Assembly (NCBI RefSeq): GCF_021298855.1
Contig: NZ_JAJTHI010000020.1
Coordinates: 62,001-126,000 of the forward strand
Source of the DNA: Gemmatimonas sp.
GTDB taxonomy: Bacteria > Gemmatimonadota > Gemmatimonadetes > Gemmatimonadales > Gemmatimonadaceae
Direction: 5' to 3'
DNA: 64,000 bases
Shown: one piece after another, positions 26,526 through 38,244 of the stretch
Numbering within the stretch: the first letter of the stretch is position 1
How the letters are laid out: each line of letters opens with the position of its first letter
Notes under the pieces: generated by a model
What the model saw: only the letters and a program-made list of their open reading frames with translations
What the model was told of the DNA's origin: nothing
Database searches by the model: none
Program-made: the position numbers and the translations under genes

Positions 26526-27002
26526 TCAGCGCTTGGTCAGATCCCCGCAGGCCACGATGACTCCCATGGCGGCGGCAGCGTCGTGAATGTTCACGTAGTA
26601 CGACGCGCTGTCGGCCAGGGGAACGGGAATGGTCGCCGTCCCGCTGGCCTGCCCTTTGGCATCCACCGCGAGCGGCGTGTAGGCCCGCCCCCCTCCCACC
26701 ACGCCTCCCGATTGCCGGCAACTGCCGGTGTGCACGTGCCACGGCCGCGTGGCCCCGGGAGTGTCGCCGTCGAGCGTCACCGTGACCAGCGTGCCGGTTC
26801 CGTCGGCGGTGGGCTTGGCCGTGGCGGCGCCGGTGACCTTGCGCCCCTCACGCCCCGTGAGGCGAGCCGCCCACTCCGTGCGGGTGCGCTCCCACCGGTC
26901 GGCCCGTCGCGCGGACCCGCGCGATACCGTGGCGGCCTCGAGCATGGACGAGGTGGCCACAGCCACGAGTGCCAGGGTGCCGGCGGCGGAGAGTACGCGC
27001 AT
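26526..27002 (-). CDS. secreted Cu/Zn-SOD-like or CHRD-like protein
   Basis: A 158-residue protein with a signal peptide (about 1-23). The body has HVHTGSCRQSGGVVGG near 88-103 and YYVNIHDAAAAMGVIVACGDL near 135-155. The HxH-x2-SC and ACG elements recall copper/zinc superoxide dismutase, while YVNIH recalls CHRD. Several SOD metal ligands are absent, so dismutase activity is doubtful. It is more likely a small beta-barrel protein of the SOD/CHRD-like kind. It lies 32 bases after the membrane protein at 27035. Confidence 0.55.
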   Translation of the reverse strand: MRVLSAAGTLALVAVATSSMLEAATVSRGSARRADRWERTRTEWAARLTGREGRKVTGAATAKPTADGTGTLVTVTLDGDTPGATRPWHVHTGSCRQSGGVVGGGRAYTPLAVDAKGQASGTATIPVPLADSASYYVNIHDAAAAMGVIVACGDLTKR

Positions 27003-27034
27003 GAGGGGCTCGCGAAGTGTGAAACGTGAAACAG

Positions 27035-27433
27035 TCAGGGACGACGGCGGGTCCAGTGCGGCTGCGTAGACGACGGCGGTGCCCGGCGCGGCTTGGGCGG
27101 CGGGAGGGGACGCCCCCGGCCCGTATAGTTGGTGGAGCGCGCGTCGAGCACGAAAATGAGCGCCACGGCAAACAGCGCCACGGCAAAGCCCAGCACCAGC
27201 AAGCGGGTACGGAATTGCCGATCGTCGATGTACAGCGAGCCCACCAGCAGGGGCATGGCCACCAGAAACAGGCGGATCATGCGCCGATCGAAATCACTGG
27301 GGACGATCTTGGTGCCACGGGGCGCCAGCTTGAGCCGGTATTCGGCCTCCGCCGCGAGCGCAAAGAAGCCGTCTTCGAGGCGGCGAAACCACACCAGCGG
27401 GTTGAGGGAGCGTCGCACCGGACGAGACGTCAT
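27035..27433 (-). CDS. small membrane protein, function unknown
   Basis: 132 residues with two predicted membrane helices (about 52-66 and 77-95), a basic amphipathic N-terminus containing RRLEDGFFALAAEAEYRLKLAPRG, and a Pro/Arg-rich cytoplasmic-like tail. No family is recognised. The frame is clean, with an ATG at 27433, 69 bases after tyrA. Coding support comes from hydrophobicity pattern and operon position. Confidence 0.55.
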   Translation of the reverse strand: MTSRPVRRSLNPLVWFRRLEDGFFALAAEAEYRLKLAPRGTKIVPSDFDRRMIRLFLVAMPLLVGSLYIDDRQFRTRLLVLGFAVALFAVALIFVLDARSTNYTGRGRPLPPPKPRRAPPSSTQPHWTRRRP

Positions 27434-27502
27434 GACAGGTGAACGACGATCCGGCCTTGCCGGATCCCGCCGCGTTGCGGGGCGTGCACGGTGCCGGACT
27501 CG

Positions 27503-28687
27503 TCAGCTGCGCTCGACAATGCGATCGATGAGGAAGCTCGACTGGACCAGCGCCTCGGCGGTGAAATCGCCGAAGAAGGCGCGGACCTCACCGAATAGCT
27601 GGCTGAAGCGTTCCTGGTCGCCCCCGGCGAGCACCTCGGCAAGCTCGGCCACGGCCCGGCCGTAGGCGGCGGTGATCCCGGTAGTGGCCGGGTTCCGCAT
27701 TTCGATGGGACCGTACAACGCGGGATCCTGCGCGAAGTGCCGCGCCGCCACGTACAGCTCGAGCAGATAGGCCGGTGAGGTGAACGGCAGCGTTTCGCTG
27801 AGCGGCAGCCCGAGTCGGGCCAGCGTGAGCCCCTGGACCTGGGTCTGGAAGTGGGTCAGCACCTGCACCACCGACATGATGCGGTCGTGGTGCTCGGCGG
27901 TGGTTTCCGTAATCACCAGGCCCCGGGCGGCGAGCATGGAGGCGAGCCAATCGGCCCAGGCGTCGCCGCGGCCGCGACAGAGCACGACGCGCTGCCCCTG
28001 CAGCGTGTGCACGTTGGGACCGAACATGGGGTGCGTGCCCACCACGCTCGCCGCGGTGCTCTCCAGCATGGCCTGCATGGGCGCCGCCTTGATGCTGGTC
28101 ACATCCATGAGCAGCCCCGTGGCCGGGACGTGCGGTCCCACCGCCCGCACCACGGCCTCGGTCTGGTCAATGGGGACGCTGATCACGGTCACCTCGGCGG
28201 CCGCCGCGGCTTCCTCGGCCCGCAGTACCGTATCCCGGTCAACGACCAGCGGCTGGTGACCGAGATCGCCAAAGAGGCGCACCAGCACCCGTCCGATCTT
28301 GCCGTGCCCCCCGATGACCGCCACCGTGCGCGGGGCCGCCCCCGACGGCACCTCGGCGCGCAGTGCCGCCTGCTGATCACGGCTGGAACGCAGGAGCACA
28401 CGAAAGATCGACTCGATCTCACCGGGCGGGAGCCCCAACTCCACCGCCCGATCGTGCCGATCCTGCAGCACCTCCTGCTCCCGCAGCGGATCCCGAATGC
28501 GAATACCGTGCTGCCGCTTCCAGGCCGCCACTTCTCCCACGAGCGCCATGCGTCGGGCGAGGATCTGGAGCAGGTCGCGATCGAGCGCGTCGATCATGGC
28601 CCGCACCACGGCCAACGGGCGCGGCGGCGCCGCGTCGCCCTGCGCGGCGCCGTGGCGCTCCCCGCCGGTTTCGCCGTGGTGTGACAC
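27503..28687 (-). CDS. tyrA: chorismate mutase / prephenate dehydrogenase (T-protein type)
   Basis: A 394-residue fusion that converts chorismate to prephenate and then oxidises it toward tyrosine. The AroQ-type chorismate mutase helix bundle (about 25-110) shows MIDALDRDLLQILARRMALVGEVAAWK; the NAD-binding dehydrogenase follows with VAVIGGHGKIGRVLVRLFGDLGH near 118 (GxGxxG as GGHGKIG) and VGTHPMFGP near 205 with the catalytic His. The order matches enteric TyrA. I chose GTG at 28687, which begins after the mutase stop (28690) with almost no gap; an in-frame start at 28720 would overlap it. Start is uncertain by about 11 codons. Confidence 0.9.
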   Translation of the reverse strand: MSHHGETGGERHGAAQGDAAPPRPLAVVRAMIDALDRDLLQILARRMALVGEVAAWKRQHGIRIRDPLREQEVLQDRHDRAVELGLPPGEIESIFRVLLRSSRDQQAALRAEVPSGAAPRTVAVIGGHGKIGRVLVRLFGDLGHQPLVVDRDTVLRAEEAAAAAEVTVISVPIDQTEAVVRAVGPHVPATGLLMDVTSIKAAPMQAMLESTAASVVGTHPMFGPNVHTLQGQRVVLCRGRGDAWADWLASMLAARGLVITETTAEHHDRIMSVVQVLTHFQTQVQGLTLARLGLPLSETLPFTSPAYLLELYVAARHFAQDPALYGPIEMRNPATTGITAAYGRAVAELAEVLAGGDQERFSQLFGEVRAFFGDFTAEALVQSSFLIDRIVERS

Positions 28688-28689
28688 GG

Positions 28690-30288
<1,599 letters not shown>

Positions 30289-30300
30289 CTCCCCAATCTA

Positions 30301-31380
<1,080 letters not shown>

Positions 31381-31549
31381 GGTAGGATCCCCGGAGGGTG
31401 AACGCGAATCGCCGACTGAGCCCCAGTCCGGCTTGTGCGCTGAGCGGAAAGCTGGCGCACCCGGGCAAGCTCGTGCAAGAGCAGCGCCGCGGTTTTCGGA
31501 AGGACGGATGCGGTGAAACGGATGTAACAGGCGCGACCCGTCCCGCGGG
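31381..31549 (-). other. gap between comEC and fbp
   Basis: 169 bases with no coding frame that I support and no strong hairpin. It should contain the fbp promoter, but no clear -35/-10 pair stands out. Confidence 0.35.
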
Positions 31550-33904
31550 TCATGGCACCCGATCTTCCTGGGGTATCTGCCACTGCTCGCCGCCCGCCAT
31601 GACTTGCAGCGTGCGTCCATCGGTCTGCACGATCACGGTGCCATCGGTATCGGTGCGGAACACGGGAACGCCGCGAGCCATGAGCGCGGCCAGCGTCTCG
31701 GGCGAGGGATGTCCGTAGCGGTTTCCCGCCCCCACCGAGGCGATGGCCAGACGTGGTGTGGCCGCATCGAGGAGCGTGGCGGTCGAGCTCGTCCGGCTGC
31801 CGTGATGCCCCAACTTGAGGACATCGACATCGAGCGCACCGACGCCCTGTTGCGCCACCAGCCACGCCTCTTCCTCTGCCTCGGCGTCGCCGGTCAACAA
31901 CAGACGATGACGTCCGTAATCCACGCGCAGCACGACCGATGTTTCGTTGGCATCCCGCTGTGACGCGGTCCACGAGGAGTCGGGAGCCAGCACAGTCAGC
32001 TGCACACCATCCAGCCTGAAGGTGCGCCCCGGTCGTACACGCTCCCACGGCGTCTTCGTTTCCCGCAGGGCGTCGAGCGCCTCGCGGTACCCTGGGCTGG
32101 GGAGCACGAAGGCCGGCTCCCACCAGCGCGCCGGACGCAGCGCCCGCACCACACTTGCCGCGCCCCCGGCGTGATCGTCGTGCGGGTGAGTGAGCACGAA
32201 CAGCGCCACCTGTCCGCCACGCCGTCGCACATACGGCACCACGACGCGGCGCCCCGCATCGCCGCCCTGCCAGCGCCGGCCGGCATCCACGAGAATCCAG
32301 CGTCCGCGTGGCGTACGCAGCGCCAGGGCATCCCCCTGCCCGACGTCCAGCACATGCAGCTCCAGGTGCCCGTTTCCCGGCACCATGGCCGATTGCCAGA
32401 GGGTGGCGGTGAGCACGGCGGCCGCTCCCACCACCCAACGGCCGCGCCGACGGTCGGCCGTACTGCGTACGAGCAGCGCCACCGCCGTGCCGGTCCCCAG
32501 GGCGGTAGCGAAGGTGGGGGCTACGCCAAGAACGGCACCGGGCACCGCGGCCGCACCCTGGGCCACGTGATCGAGCAGTGCCATGAGTGGCTGCGTGGCG
32601 TCTGCAAGCCACTGGTGCGGGCCCGCGGGCAGCAGCAGTGCGGCGAGCAGGGCGAGAAACAGCGCGGGCTGGAGCACGCCAATCAACGGCGCCGCCACGA
32701 CATTGGACAACGGCGCCACCAGGCTGACGCGACCGAAGGTCCAGGCCACGAGCGGCGCCATGACCAGCGTGGCGATGAGGCCAGTGGAGATCTCGCCGAG
32801 GAGCCAGCCGGCGGCCCCCCGTTGCCGATGCCACCAGCGCAGCATCCTCGCCAGGTGGGCGGTTGTTGGCAGCGGGTGATGGTCCCGTTTCCAGCGTCGG
32901 TGCAGCGACCGGGCCGCCACCAGCGCCGCCATGCCGCCCACACTGAGTTGCCAGCCGAGATCGTGCACGATGGCGGGCTCGATGGTGGGGACCACCGCCC
33001 CGAGGGCGAGTGCCGTCCATTCGTGCACCGGGCGCTGCCAGCGCCGACTGAGCATCGTGACCATGAGCATGATGGCGCTGCGCACCGCGGGCGCCGGGAA
33101 TCCAAGGAGTGCCACGTAGGCCACCACCACGCACACACACGCCGGTTCGAGCCAGCGACGGGTGAGGCGCAGGGCGCCGCCAAACGTGAGCAATGCCGTG
33201 GCGATGATCGCGACATGCATGCCGCTGACCGACAGCAGGTGCACAAGACCGGCATCGGCGTAGCGATCGCGCACCTCAGGGTCGATGCTGCGCTGATCGG
33301 CAATGAGCAGCGCGCGCACGAGCGGCGCACGCCCGCGAAAGGCGCCGTCGATGACCGTCCCCACATGGGCGCGCCACGCCACGAGTGGATGGCGCGGGCC
33401 GTACGCGGCTCCAACCCGGGCGCGCTCGAGTCGCAGGACCGTGCCCGTTGGCAGCGGAGAGGCCCACACCGGCACGCGCATGCCCGGCCGGGGCGTCGGC
33501 GCAACGGTGCGTGCGCTGTCCTGCGGTGCGAGGTGGACCGCCACCGGCACGTGGCAACGTGGCCAGCGTGCGCGCTCCGACGCCTGCCCGCGCAGCTGCG
33601 CCGGGCGACGGCCTCGTGGTGGCACATGATCCGCCACGTGCACCCATGCCGCGCCACCGTCGGCCAGCTGCTGCTGCAGCCGGCGGGCACAGAGCCGGTT
33701 CTCGCGCGCGTCTCCCCACGAGGCCAGCATCCCGGCCACCACGAGCAGCGGCTCCACCCGACCACGGCGCCAGACTACGACGCCGGCCGCCAGGAGCAGC
33801 GCGGGCGGCAGCGGCGTGTGCCACCACGCCCCCGCCATGAGCCCCGCCAGCCACCACGCAACCGCATGAATGAGCAACGGCATGGCACAACCTGTGTGCG
33901 CCAT
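31550..33904 (-). CDS. comEC: ComEC/Rec2-family DNA-uptake membrane channel
   Basis: A 784-residue polytopic membrane protein. The N-terminal part has hydrophobic helices and an OB-like periplasmic domain. The competence domain (about 200-500) includes [41 protein letters not shown]. The C-terminal metallo-beta-lactamase domain (about 530-784) has [35 protein letters not shown] (zinc ligands) and [11 protein letters not shown]. ComEC carries single-stranded DNA into the cytoplasm during transformation, and the MBL domain may degrade the second strand. All three parts are present, so competence is possible. ATG 33904; ATG 33883 is an alternative. Confidence 0.9.
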   Translation of the reverse strand: MAHTGCAMPLLIHAVAWWLAGLMAGAWWHTPLPPALLLAAGVVVWRRGRVEPLLVVAGMLASWGDARENRLCARRLQQQLADGGAAWVHVADHVPPRGRRPAQLRGQASERARWPRCHVPVAVHLAPQDSARTVAPTPRPGMRVPVWASPLPTGTVLRLERARVGAAYGPRHPLVAWRAHVGTVIDGAFRGRAPLVRALLIADQRSIDPEVRDRYADAGLVHLLSVSGMHVAIIATALLTFGGALRLTRRWLEPACVCVVVAYVALLGFPAPAVRSAIMLMVTMLSRRWQRPVHEWTALALGAVVPTIEPAIVHDLGWQLSVGGMAALVAARSLHRRWKRDHHPLPTTAHLARMLRWWHRQRGAAGWLLGEISTGLIATLVMAPLVAWTFGRVSLVAPLSNVVAAPLIGVLQPALFLALLAALLLPAGPHQWLADATQPLMALLDHVAQGAAAVPGAVLGVAPTFATALGTGTAVALLVRSTADRRRGRWVVGAAAVLTATLWQSAMVPGNGHLELHVLDVGQGDALALRTPRGRWILVDAGRRWQGGDAGRRVVVPYVRRRGGQVALFVLTHPHDDHAGGAASVVRALRPARWWEPAFVLPSPGYREALDALRETKTPWERVRPGRTFRLDGVQLTVLAPDSSWTASQRDANETSVVLRVDYGRHRLLLTGDAEAEEEAWLVAQQGVGALDVDVLKLGHHGSRTSSTATLLDAATPRLAIASVGAGNRYGHPSPETLAALMARGVPVFRTDTDGTVIVQTDGRTLQVMAGGEQWQIPQEDRVP

Positions 33905-33979
33905 GCCGCCGTGGCATTACCGTTTTTGCGGCCGACCCATCATGACCACGCGGCCGGCCCCGCCCGCCGCGATACGCCG

Positions 33980-35371
33980 TTACGCGCCCATCATGGGCAA
34001 CGGGGCGCGTTCGCGCCGCTCGGTCACCGGCGTGCCGGTAAACGTGGCGCCAGTGGTGCCGGTAAGGGTCACCGTGAGGTACTCGCCGATGCGGGCCGCA
34101 TCGGCGGGCACCATGACCGTCTTGAAATCACGCGAGCGGCCCTGCAGCAGTTCGCCGTCGCGCGCCACCTTCTCGATGAGCAGCTCCATAGTCTCGCCGA
34201 GTCGCCCGAGATTGTTCTCGCGCGAGATGCCGCGCACCGTACGCACGAGGCGGTCGAAGCGGGTGGCCACCACATCGTCGGGGATCGTCCATTCGGGCGG
34301 CATGCGCGTGGCCGGCGTGCCCTCACGAGCGGAAAACTTGAACATGAAGGCGTCGTCGAAGCGCACCTCGCGGCACAGCGACAGCGTATCCTCGAACTCC
34401 TCGTCGGTTTCGCCCGGGAACCCCACGATGATGTCGGTCGTGAGGGCGAGCCCCGGAATGGCGGCGCGCATGCGGGCAACGCACTCGAGGTAGTCCTCAC
34501 GGGAGTAGCGTCGCAGCATGCGCTTGAGCATGCTCGTGCTGCCGCTCTGCATGGGCAGATGCACATGCTCGCAAACGGTGGGCGTGGTGGCCATCGCCTC
34601 GATGACCCGGTCGCTGAAATCGTTGGGATGCGGGCTCGTGTAGCGCACGCGACGGATGCCGTCGACGGTACCCACCGCGCGCAGCAGGTCGGCGAAGTCG
34701 TGCGCGCCGTCGTGGTACGAATTGACGGTCTGCCCCAAGAGCACCACTTCGGAGAGCCCCTGCTCCACCACCTGCTGCACCTCGCGCACCACGTCGGCGA
34801 GTTTGCGACTGCGCTCGGGGCCCCGCGTGAACGGCACGATGCAGTAGGTGCAGCGATAGTCGCAGCCACGCTGCACCGGAATCCACGCTTTCACCCCTTC
34901 GAAGCGCCGCGCCACCACGTCCTCGTAGTGCTCCTCGAGGTCGAAATCGGTGGCGGTGAACTTCTCGCCGCGACGCGCCCCGTCGAGCAACGCCGGGAGC
35001 GCCCGGTAGCCATCGGGACCCACGACGAGCGAGACGTGCCTGGCCTGGTCGAGCACGCGGGCGCCGAGGCGCTGCGCCATGCAGCCGGTCACCCCGACAA
35101 TGGTGTCGGGCTTCATGAAGCGGCGCAGTTCGCCGAGGCGGCCAATGACGCGCGTTTCGGCATTCTCGCGAATGGCGCAGGTGTTCACGAGGATGACGTC
35201 AGCCCCGTCGGGCGCATCGACCGGCGCGTACCCATGCGCCACCAACTTGCCGTACATGAGTTCGGAGTCGGCCACGTTCATCTGGCAGCCGTACGTCTCG
35301 ATGTACACGGTGGGTTTGGGCGTTGCCGTGACGACGTCCGGCAGCTCGGGAAGCGAACGCAGCGCACTCAT
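33980..35371 (-). CDS. miaB: tRNA-2-methylthio-N6-dimethylallyladenosine synthase
   Basis: Radical-SAM methylthiotransferase that modifies A37 of tRNAs reading UNN codons. The 463-residue protein has the N-terminal UPF0004 domain with TYGCQMNVADSE, VNTCAIRENAE and TGCMAQR (three Cys for the auxiliary 4Fe-4S cluster), the radical-SAM motif RGCDYRCTYCIVPFTRGPERSR, and a C-terminal TRAM-like domain. The ATG at 35371 starts 2 bases after the upstream gene's stop; the longer frame adds an Arg-rich leader that overlaps that gene. It is the last of the alr-deoB-cdd-lipoprotein-barrel-miaB run. Confidence 0.94.
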   Translation of the reverse strand: MSALRSLPELPDVVTATPKPTVYIETYGCQMNVADSELMYGKLVAHGYAPVDAPDGADVILVNTCAIRENAETRVIGRLGELRRFMKPDTIVGVTGCMAQRLGARVLDQARHVSLVVGPDGYRALPALLDGARRGEKFTATDFDLEEHYEDVVARRFEGVKAWIPVQRGCDYRCTYCIVPFTRGPERSRKLADVVREVQQVVEQGLSEVVLLGQTVNSYHDGAHDFADLLRAVGTVDGIRRVRYTSPHPNDFSDRVIEAMATTPTVCEHVHLPMQSGSTSMLKRMLRRYSREDYLECVARMRAAIPGLALTTDIIVGFPGETDEEFEDTLSLCREVRFDDAFMFKFSAREGTPATRMPPEWTIPDDVVATRFDRLVRTVRGISRENNLGRLGETMELLIEKVARDGELLQGRSRDFKTVMVPADAARIGEYLTVTLTGTTGATFTGTPVTERRERAPLPMMGA

Positions 35372-35373
35372 GG

Positions 35374-36549
35374 TCAGGGGCGCACCTGAATGCCGACGCC
35401 GAGGAGCCACGCCGACTCGCGGGCCGCGGACCCGGCGAGCGAGCGGGTGGCACGTTGGAGGGAGAAGTCGATGGCCGCCGCGTCGCGCGCGACGGGGAAG
35501 CCGAGACCGCCGCTGAGGCGGATCTCACGCACCGGCGAGGAGGTCGTGCTGAAGGGCAAATCGGTGCGGGCGTATCCGGCGCGCAGCAGCAGCGGCACGC
35601 CGCGCAGGCGCGGACCCGCCACCTCGGCCCCGCCAAACAGGTTGAGCGCGTCATGGGCGCGCGTGCGCGCCGATGCCATGGACTGCATGTCCGACCAGTT
35701 CACCTGTTCGAACCCCACGGCAAACGACGACCCGGGAATGCCGTCGTAGCGCAGCGTCCCCCCCAGGCGGGCCGGCACGTTGCCCGCGGCGCGGGTGGTG
35801 TCGCGGATGCGGGCCTCGAAGCGATTGCCCGCCCGGTAACTGGCGGCCGCGGCCAGCCCCTTGAACAGGCGAACCTCGCCACCGATGGACACGGCTGTCC
35901 CGATGTACGTGACGCGCGACGAGTCGAGGGTGCTGCCGAAGCGCAACGTGTCGGCGAAGGTGCGTTCGCGCACGCCGGTGTTCTCCCCGGTGAAGATGTG
36001 CCCGCCAAGCCCCACGCGCGCCCAGTTGCCGATCTGCCACCCCACCGCACCGCGGATGTCACCGATGGCGCCGCGCATGGTGAGCTGTTCGTTGGTGGGG
36101 AGCGAGGCGCCGTCCACGTCGGCCGTGCCCGTGGTGGTGGTGGTGTACGACCGATCGAGGAAGCCGCGGGCACTGAAGCCGACGGCCACGCCACGGCGCG
36201 CGGGGAAGATGACCGCGAGCAGCGGAATCCGCTGCGACGATGTGCGCTCGGTGACGCCGCCCACCGTCAGCCGGCGGTATTCGGGCTCGGTCTGCGCACT
36301 GAGCACGGTGCGCGCAATGCCACCGAGGGCCGCCGGGTTGATGGGCGACAACGGGTCGATGTCGCCGAAGGCACCGGCCGTACCGGATGCGCGGATGCTC
36401 ATGCCGTTTACCGGGTAGCCGAACCCCAGCGCGCCCAGAGAGCCCTGCGCACCCGCGAGGCCCGGCATCGCGAGACTGGCCACGAGGAGCAACGTGGCCG
36501 CCGCGCCGGCGCGGGGGCGGTGGTTCGTCAGCAGCATTGCGCGATTCAT
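35374..36549 (-). CDS. outer-membrane barrel protein, PorV/FadL-like
   Basis: A 391-residue protein: signal peptide (cleavage after AGAQG, about 35), then GALGFGYPVNGMSIRASGTAGAFGDIDPLSPINPAALGG, the layout seen in PorV, PorQ and FadL-related barrels, where an N-terminal segment with Asn-Pro-Ala precedes the strands. Beta-strand periodicity continues to the terminal LLGVGIQVRP. PorV-like proteins shuttle type IX cargo; FadL-like ones move hydrophobic molecules. Neither role can be assigned. The ATG overlaps the stop of the lipoprotein gene (ATGA), so the two likely act together in the outer membrane. Confidence 0.72.
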   Translation of the reverse strand: MNRAMLLTNHRPRAGAAATLLLVASLAMPGLAGAQGSLGALGFGYPVNGMSIRASGTAGAFGDIDPLSPINPAALGGIARTVLSAQTEPEYRRLTVGGVTERTSSQRIPLLAVIFPARRGVAVGFSARGFLDRSYTTTTTGTADVDGASLPTNEQLTMRGAIGDIRGAVGWQIGNWARVGLGGHIFTGENTGVRERTFADTLRFGSTLDSSRVTYIGTAVSIGGEVRLFKGLAAAASYRAGNRFEARIRDTTRAAGNVPARLGGTLRYDGIPGSSFAVGFEQVNWSDMQSMASARTRAHDALNLFGGAEVAGPRLRGVPLLLRAGYARTDLPFSTTSSPVREIRLSGGLGFPVARDAAAIDFSLQRATRSLAGSAARESAWLLGVGIQVRP

Positions 36550-37838
36550 GGCAGGACGAACTCCGACTTCGGCAGGTAGGTAATGCGCAGCTTGGGGCGG
36601 AGCGCGGGGGCCGCGGTGCGGCTGAAGAAGCGCAGTTCCGCGGGCTGCGCCCCCTCGAGGGCGATGCGCAGCGCCAGTCCGCGAGGTACGGTGGGCGCCT
36701 GCAACCGCCACGAGCGCGCCAGCCCCAGGACGTTGAGTGAGCGCACCCCGCTGTCGCCCGGCACGAAGCGTGTGGTGTCGACCCCCAGCAGCGTCCCTTC
36801 GGCGGTCAGGTCGAGAATGCGCCGCAGGTCCGACACATCGGCGGTGGCGGTGGGCACGAGCGGGAACACCGCCACGGAATCGCGCACGTTGCCGAAACGG
36901 CTGCGCTGCTGGGTGAGCAGCAGGTCGGCGCGCACGATGGTGCTGGAGTCGGAGATGCGGCGCGGCACGTTGAAGCGCATGTACGTGCGATACGCCGGAT
37001 AGCCGCCCACGACGAGCGTGTTGGGGCCGGGCGGAGGCGAGCCGATGTCGGTGAGCGCGTACAGACTGTACGCGAGATTCACCTCATTCTCGGCCCCTGA
37101 CAGCGTGGTCTGTGTGGTCAGGGTGATGGGCCGGTAGGTGGTATCCGACGCCGGATCGAACTGCAGCGTGGGCGCCCCGAAGCCGAGCGTGAAGGCACGC
37201 AGGCGCAACTGCCCGGAGCTGCCGGTGAGACGCAGGCCGACCCGCACGCGCGACTTTGCGGCGATTCTGGCCTGCATGAAGGTGCGGCTGAGCGGCACCC
37301 GAATGGTGTCGCCGGTGCTCGACGGCGTGAGCGTGAGCGTGCCGATACGACGGTCGGGGCGGAAGAGCGAACGCAGCACCGCCGGCACGGTGTCGCTGGC
37401 CGTGGTGTCGACATCGTACGCTTCGAGGGTGACCGGGTTGCCCCCCCGCCGACCGGTGCTGTCGAGCGGCAACTTGAGGAAGACCGAGTCGACCGTGGTG
37501 ATGGAGTCGAGTGTGCCGGTGCCGTTGGGGAGGAACGACGTCGTGAGCACATCGAAGCGCAGGATGGCGCGCGTGACCAGCGTATCGGGTCGATTGGCGA
37601 GCAACAGGTTGTTGGACAAGCCCAGTGCGGGATAGCCCGCCAGCGACGAGTCGATCTCCAGCGCTTCGAATGTGGTGTCGCGGAAGCGCTCGGACTCTTC
37701 CGGGCACAGCGACGGACAGCCGGCGCCCCCGTCGAGGTTTTCGGTGCAGGCCGCGGCGGCAACCGAAGTCGCGCAGAGCGCCAGCACCAGCAACGGAGCG
37801 CGCATGCGCGCCCAGGACCAACGACCGCCTTCAGACAT
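36546..37838 (-). CDS. outer-membrane lipoprotein of unknown function
   Basis: A 430-residue lipoprotein: lipobox VAAAAC about residue 31, four Cys close to the N-terminus (CTENLDGGAGCPSLC), then two similar regions with strands such as RTYMRFNVPRRI and TRAILRFDVLTTSF, which look like duplicated beta-sandwich modules. No enzymatic motif is visible. It overlaps cdd by 8 bases and is translationally coupled to the PorV/FadL-like gene. ATG at 37838 is chosen; ATG 37805 would give a shorter signal peptide. Confidence 0.68.
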   Translation of the reverse strand: MSEGGRWSWARMRAPLLVLALCATSVAAAACTENLDGGAGCPSLCPEESERFRDTTFEALEIDSSLAGYPALGLSNNLLLANRPDTLVTRAILRFDVLTTSFLPNGTGTLDSITTVDSVFLKLPLDSTGRRGGNPVTLEAYDVDTTASDTVPAVLRSLFRPDRRIGTLTLTPSSTGDTIRVPLSRTFMQARIAAKSRVRVGLRLTGSSGQLRLRAFTLGFGAPTLQFDPASDTTYRPITLTTQTTLSGAENEVNLAYSLYALTDIGSPPPGPNTLVVGGYPAYRTYMRFNVPRRISDSSTIVRADLLLTQQRSRFGNVRDSVAVFPLVPTATADVSDLRRILDLTAEGTLLGVDTTRFVPGDSGVRSLNVLGLARSWRLQAPTVPRGLALRIALEGAQPAELRFFSRTAAPALRPKLRITYLPKSEFVLP

Positions 37839-38244
37839 TCTCGAGTGATGCAGGCGTGAACGGTGCCGGCAACAGCTCGGCCAGCGACCAGCGAGCCGCG
37901 CGCCCATCGGGCGTCACGGCGTAGACTTCCAGCGCGGGGGCGAATTCCACCAGCGCCTGACGACAGATCCCGCACGGTGGGGTAGGATCGTGCTGATTGG
38001 AGGTGATGACCACCCGCACGAACCCACGCGCCCCCGCGGCAATGGCCGTGCCCAACGCCACCCGTTCGGCACAGGTGCCTGCCGGGTACGAGGCATTCTC
38101 CACGTTGCAGCCGCCGAAGATGCGGCCGTCGGCGGCTTCCAGTGCGGCGCCCACGGGGAACTGCGAGTACGGCGCCCACGCATTGGCACGCGCCGCATCC
38201 GCCACGGCGCGCAGCCGCTCGAACTCGGGGGGCAGCGTACTCAC
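37831..38244 (-). CDS. cdd: cytidine deaminase
   Basis: Cytidine deaminase of the small homotetrameric type converts cytidine and deoxycytidine to the uracil forms in pyrimidine salvage. The 137-residue protein has GGCNVENASYPAGTCAERVAL with zinc ligand C58 and catalytic E60, and PPCGICRQAL with C91 and C94. GTG at 38244 overlaps the deoB stop (GTGA) and gives the usual family length. With deoB it forms a nucleoside salvage pair. Confidence 0.93.
   Translation of the reverse strand: MSTLPPEFERLRAVADAARANAWAPYSQFPVGAALEAADGRIFGGCNVENASYPAGTCAERVALGTAIAAGARGFVRVVITSNQHDPTPPCGICRQALVEFAPALEVYAVTPDGRAARWSLAELLPAPFTPASLENV

Noticed and set aside
26526-27002. Functional Cu/Zn superoxide dismutase
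   Set aside because: Only two of the SOD landmarks are present; several metal ligands are missing.
33905-33979. Intrinsic terminator after miaB
   Set aside because: A GC stem can be drawn (around 33931-33958) but the transcript is followed by A residues, not U.
32171-35389. 1072-residue plus-strand open frame
   Set aside because: Antisense to comEC and miaB; low-complexity Arg/His-rich composition and no recognisable fold.
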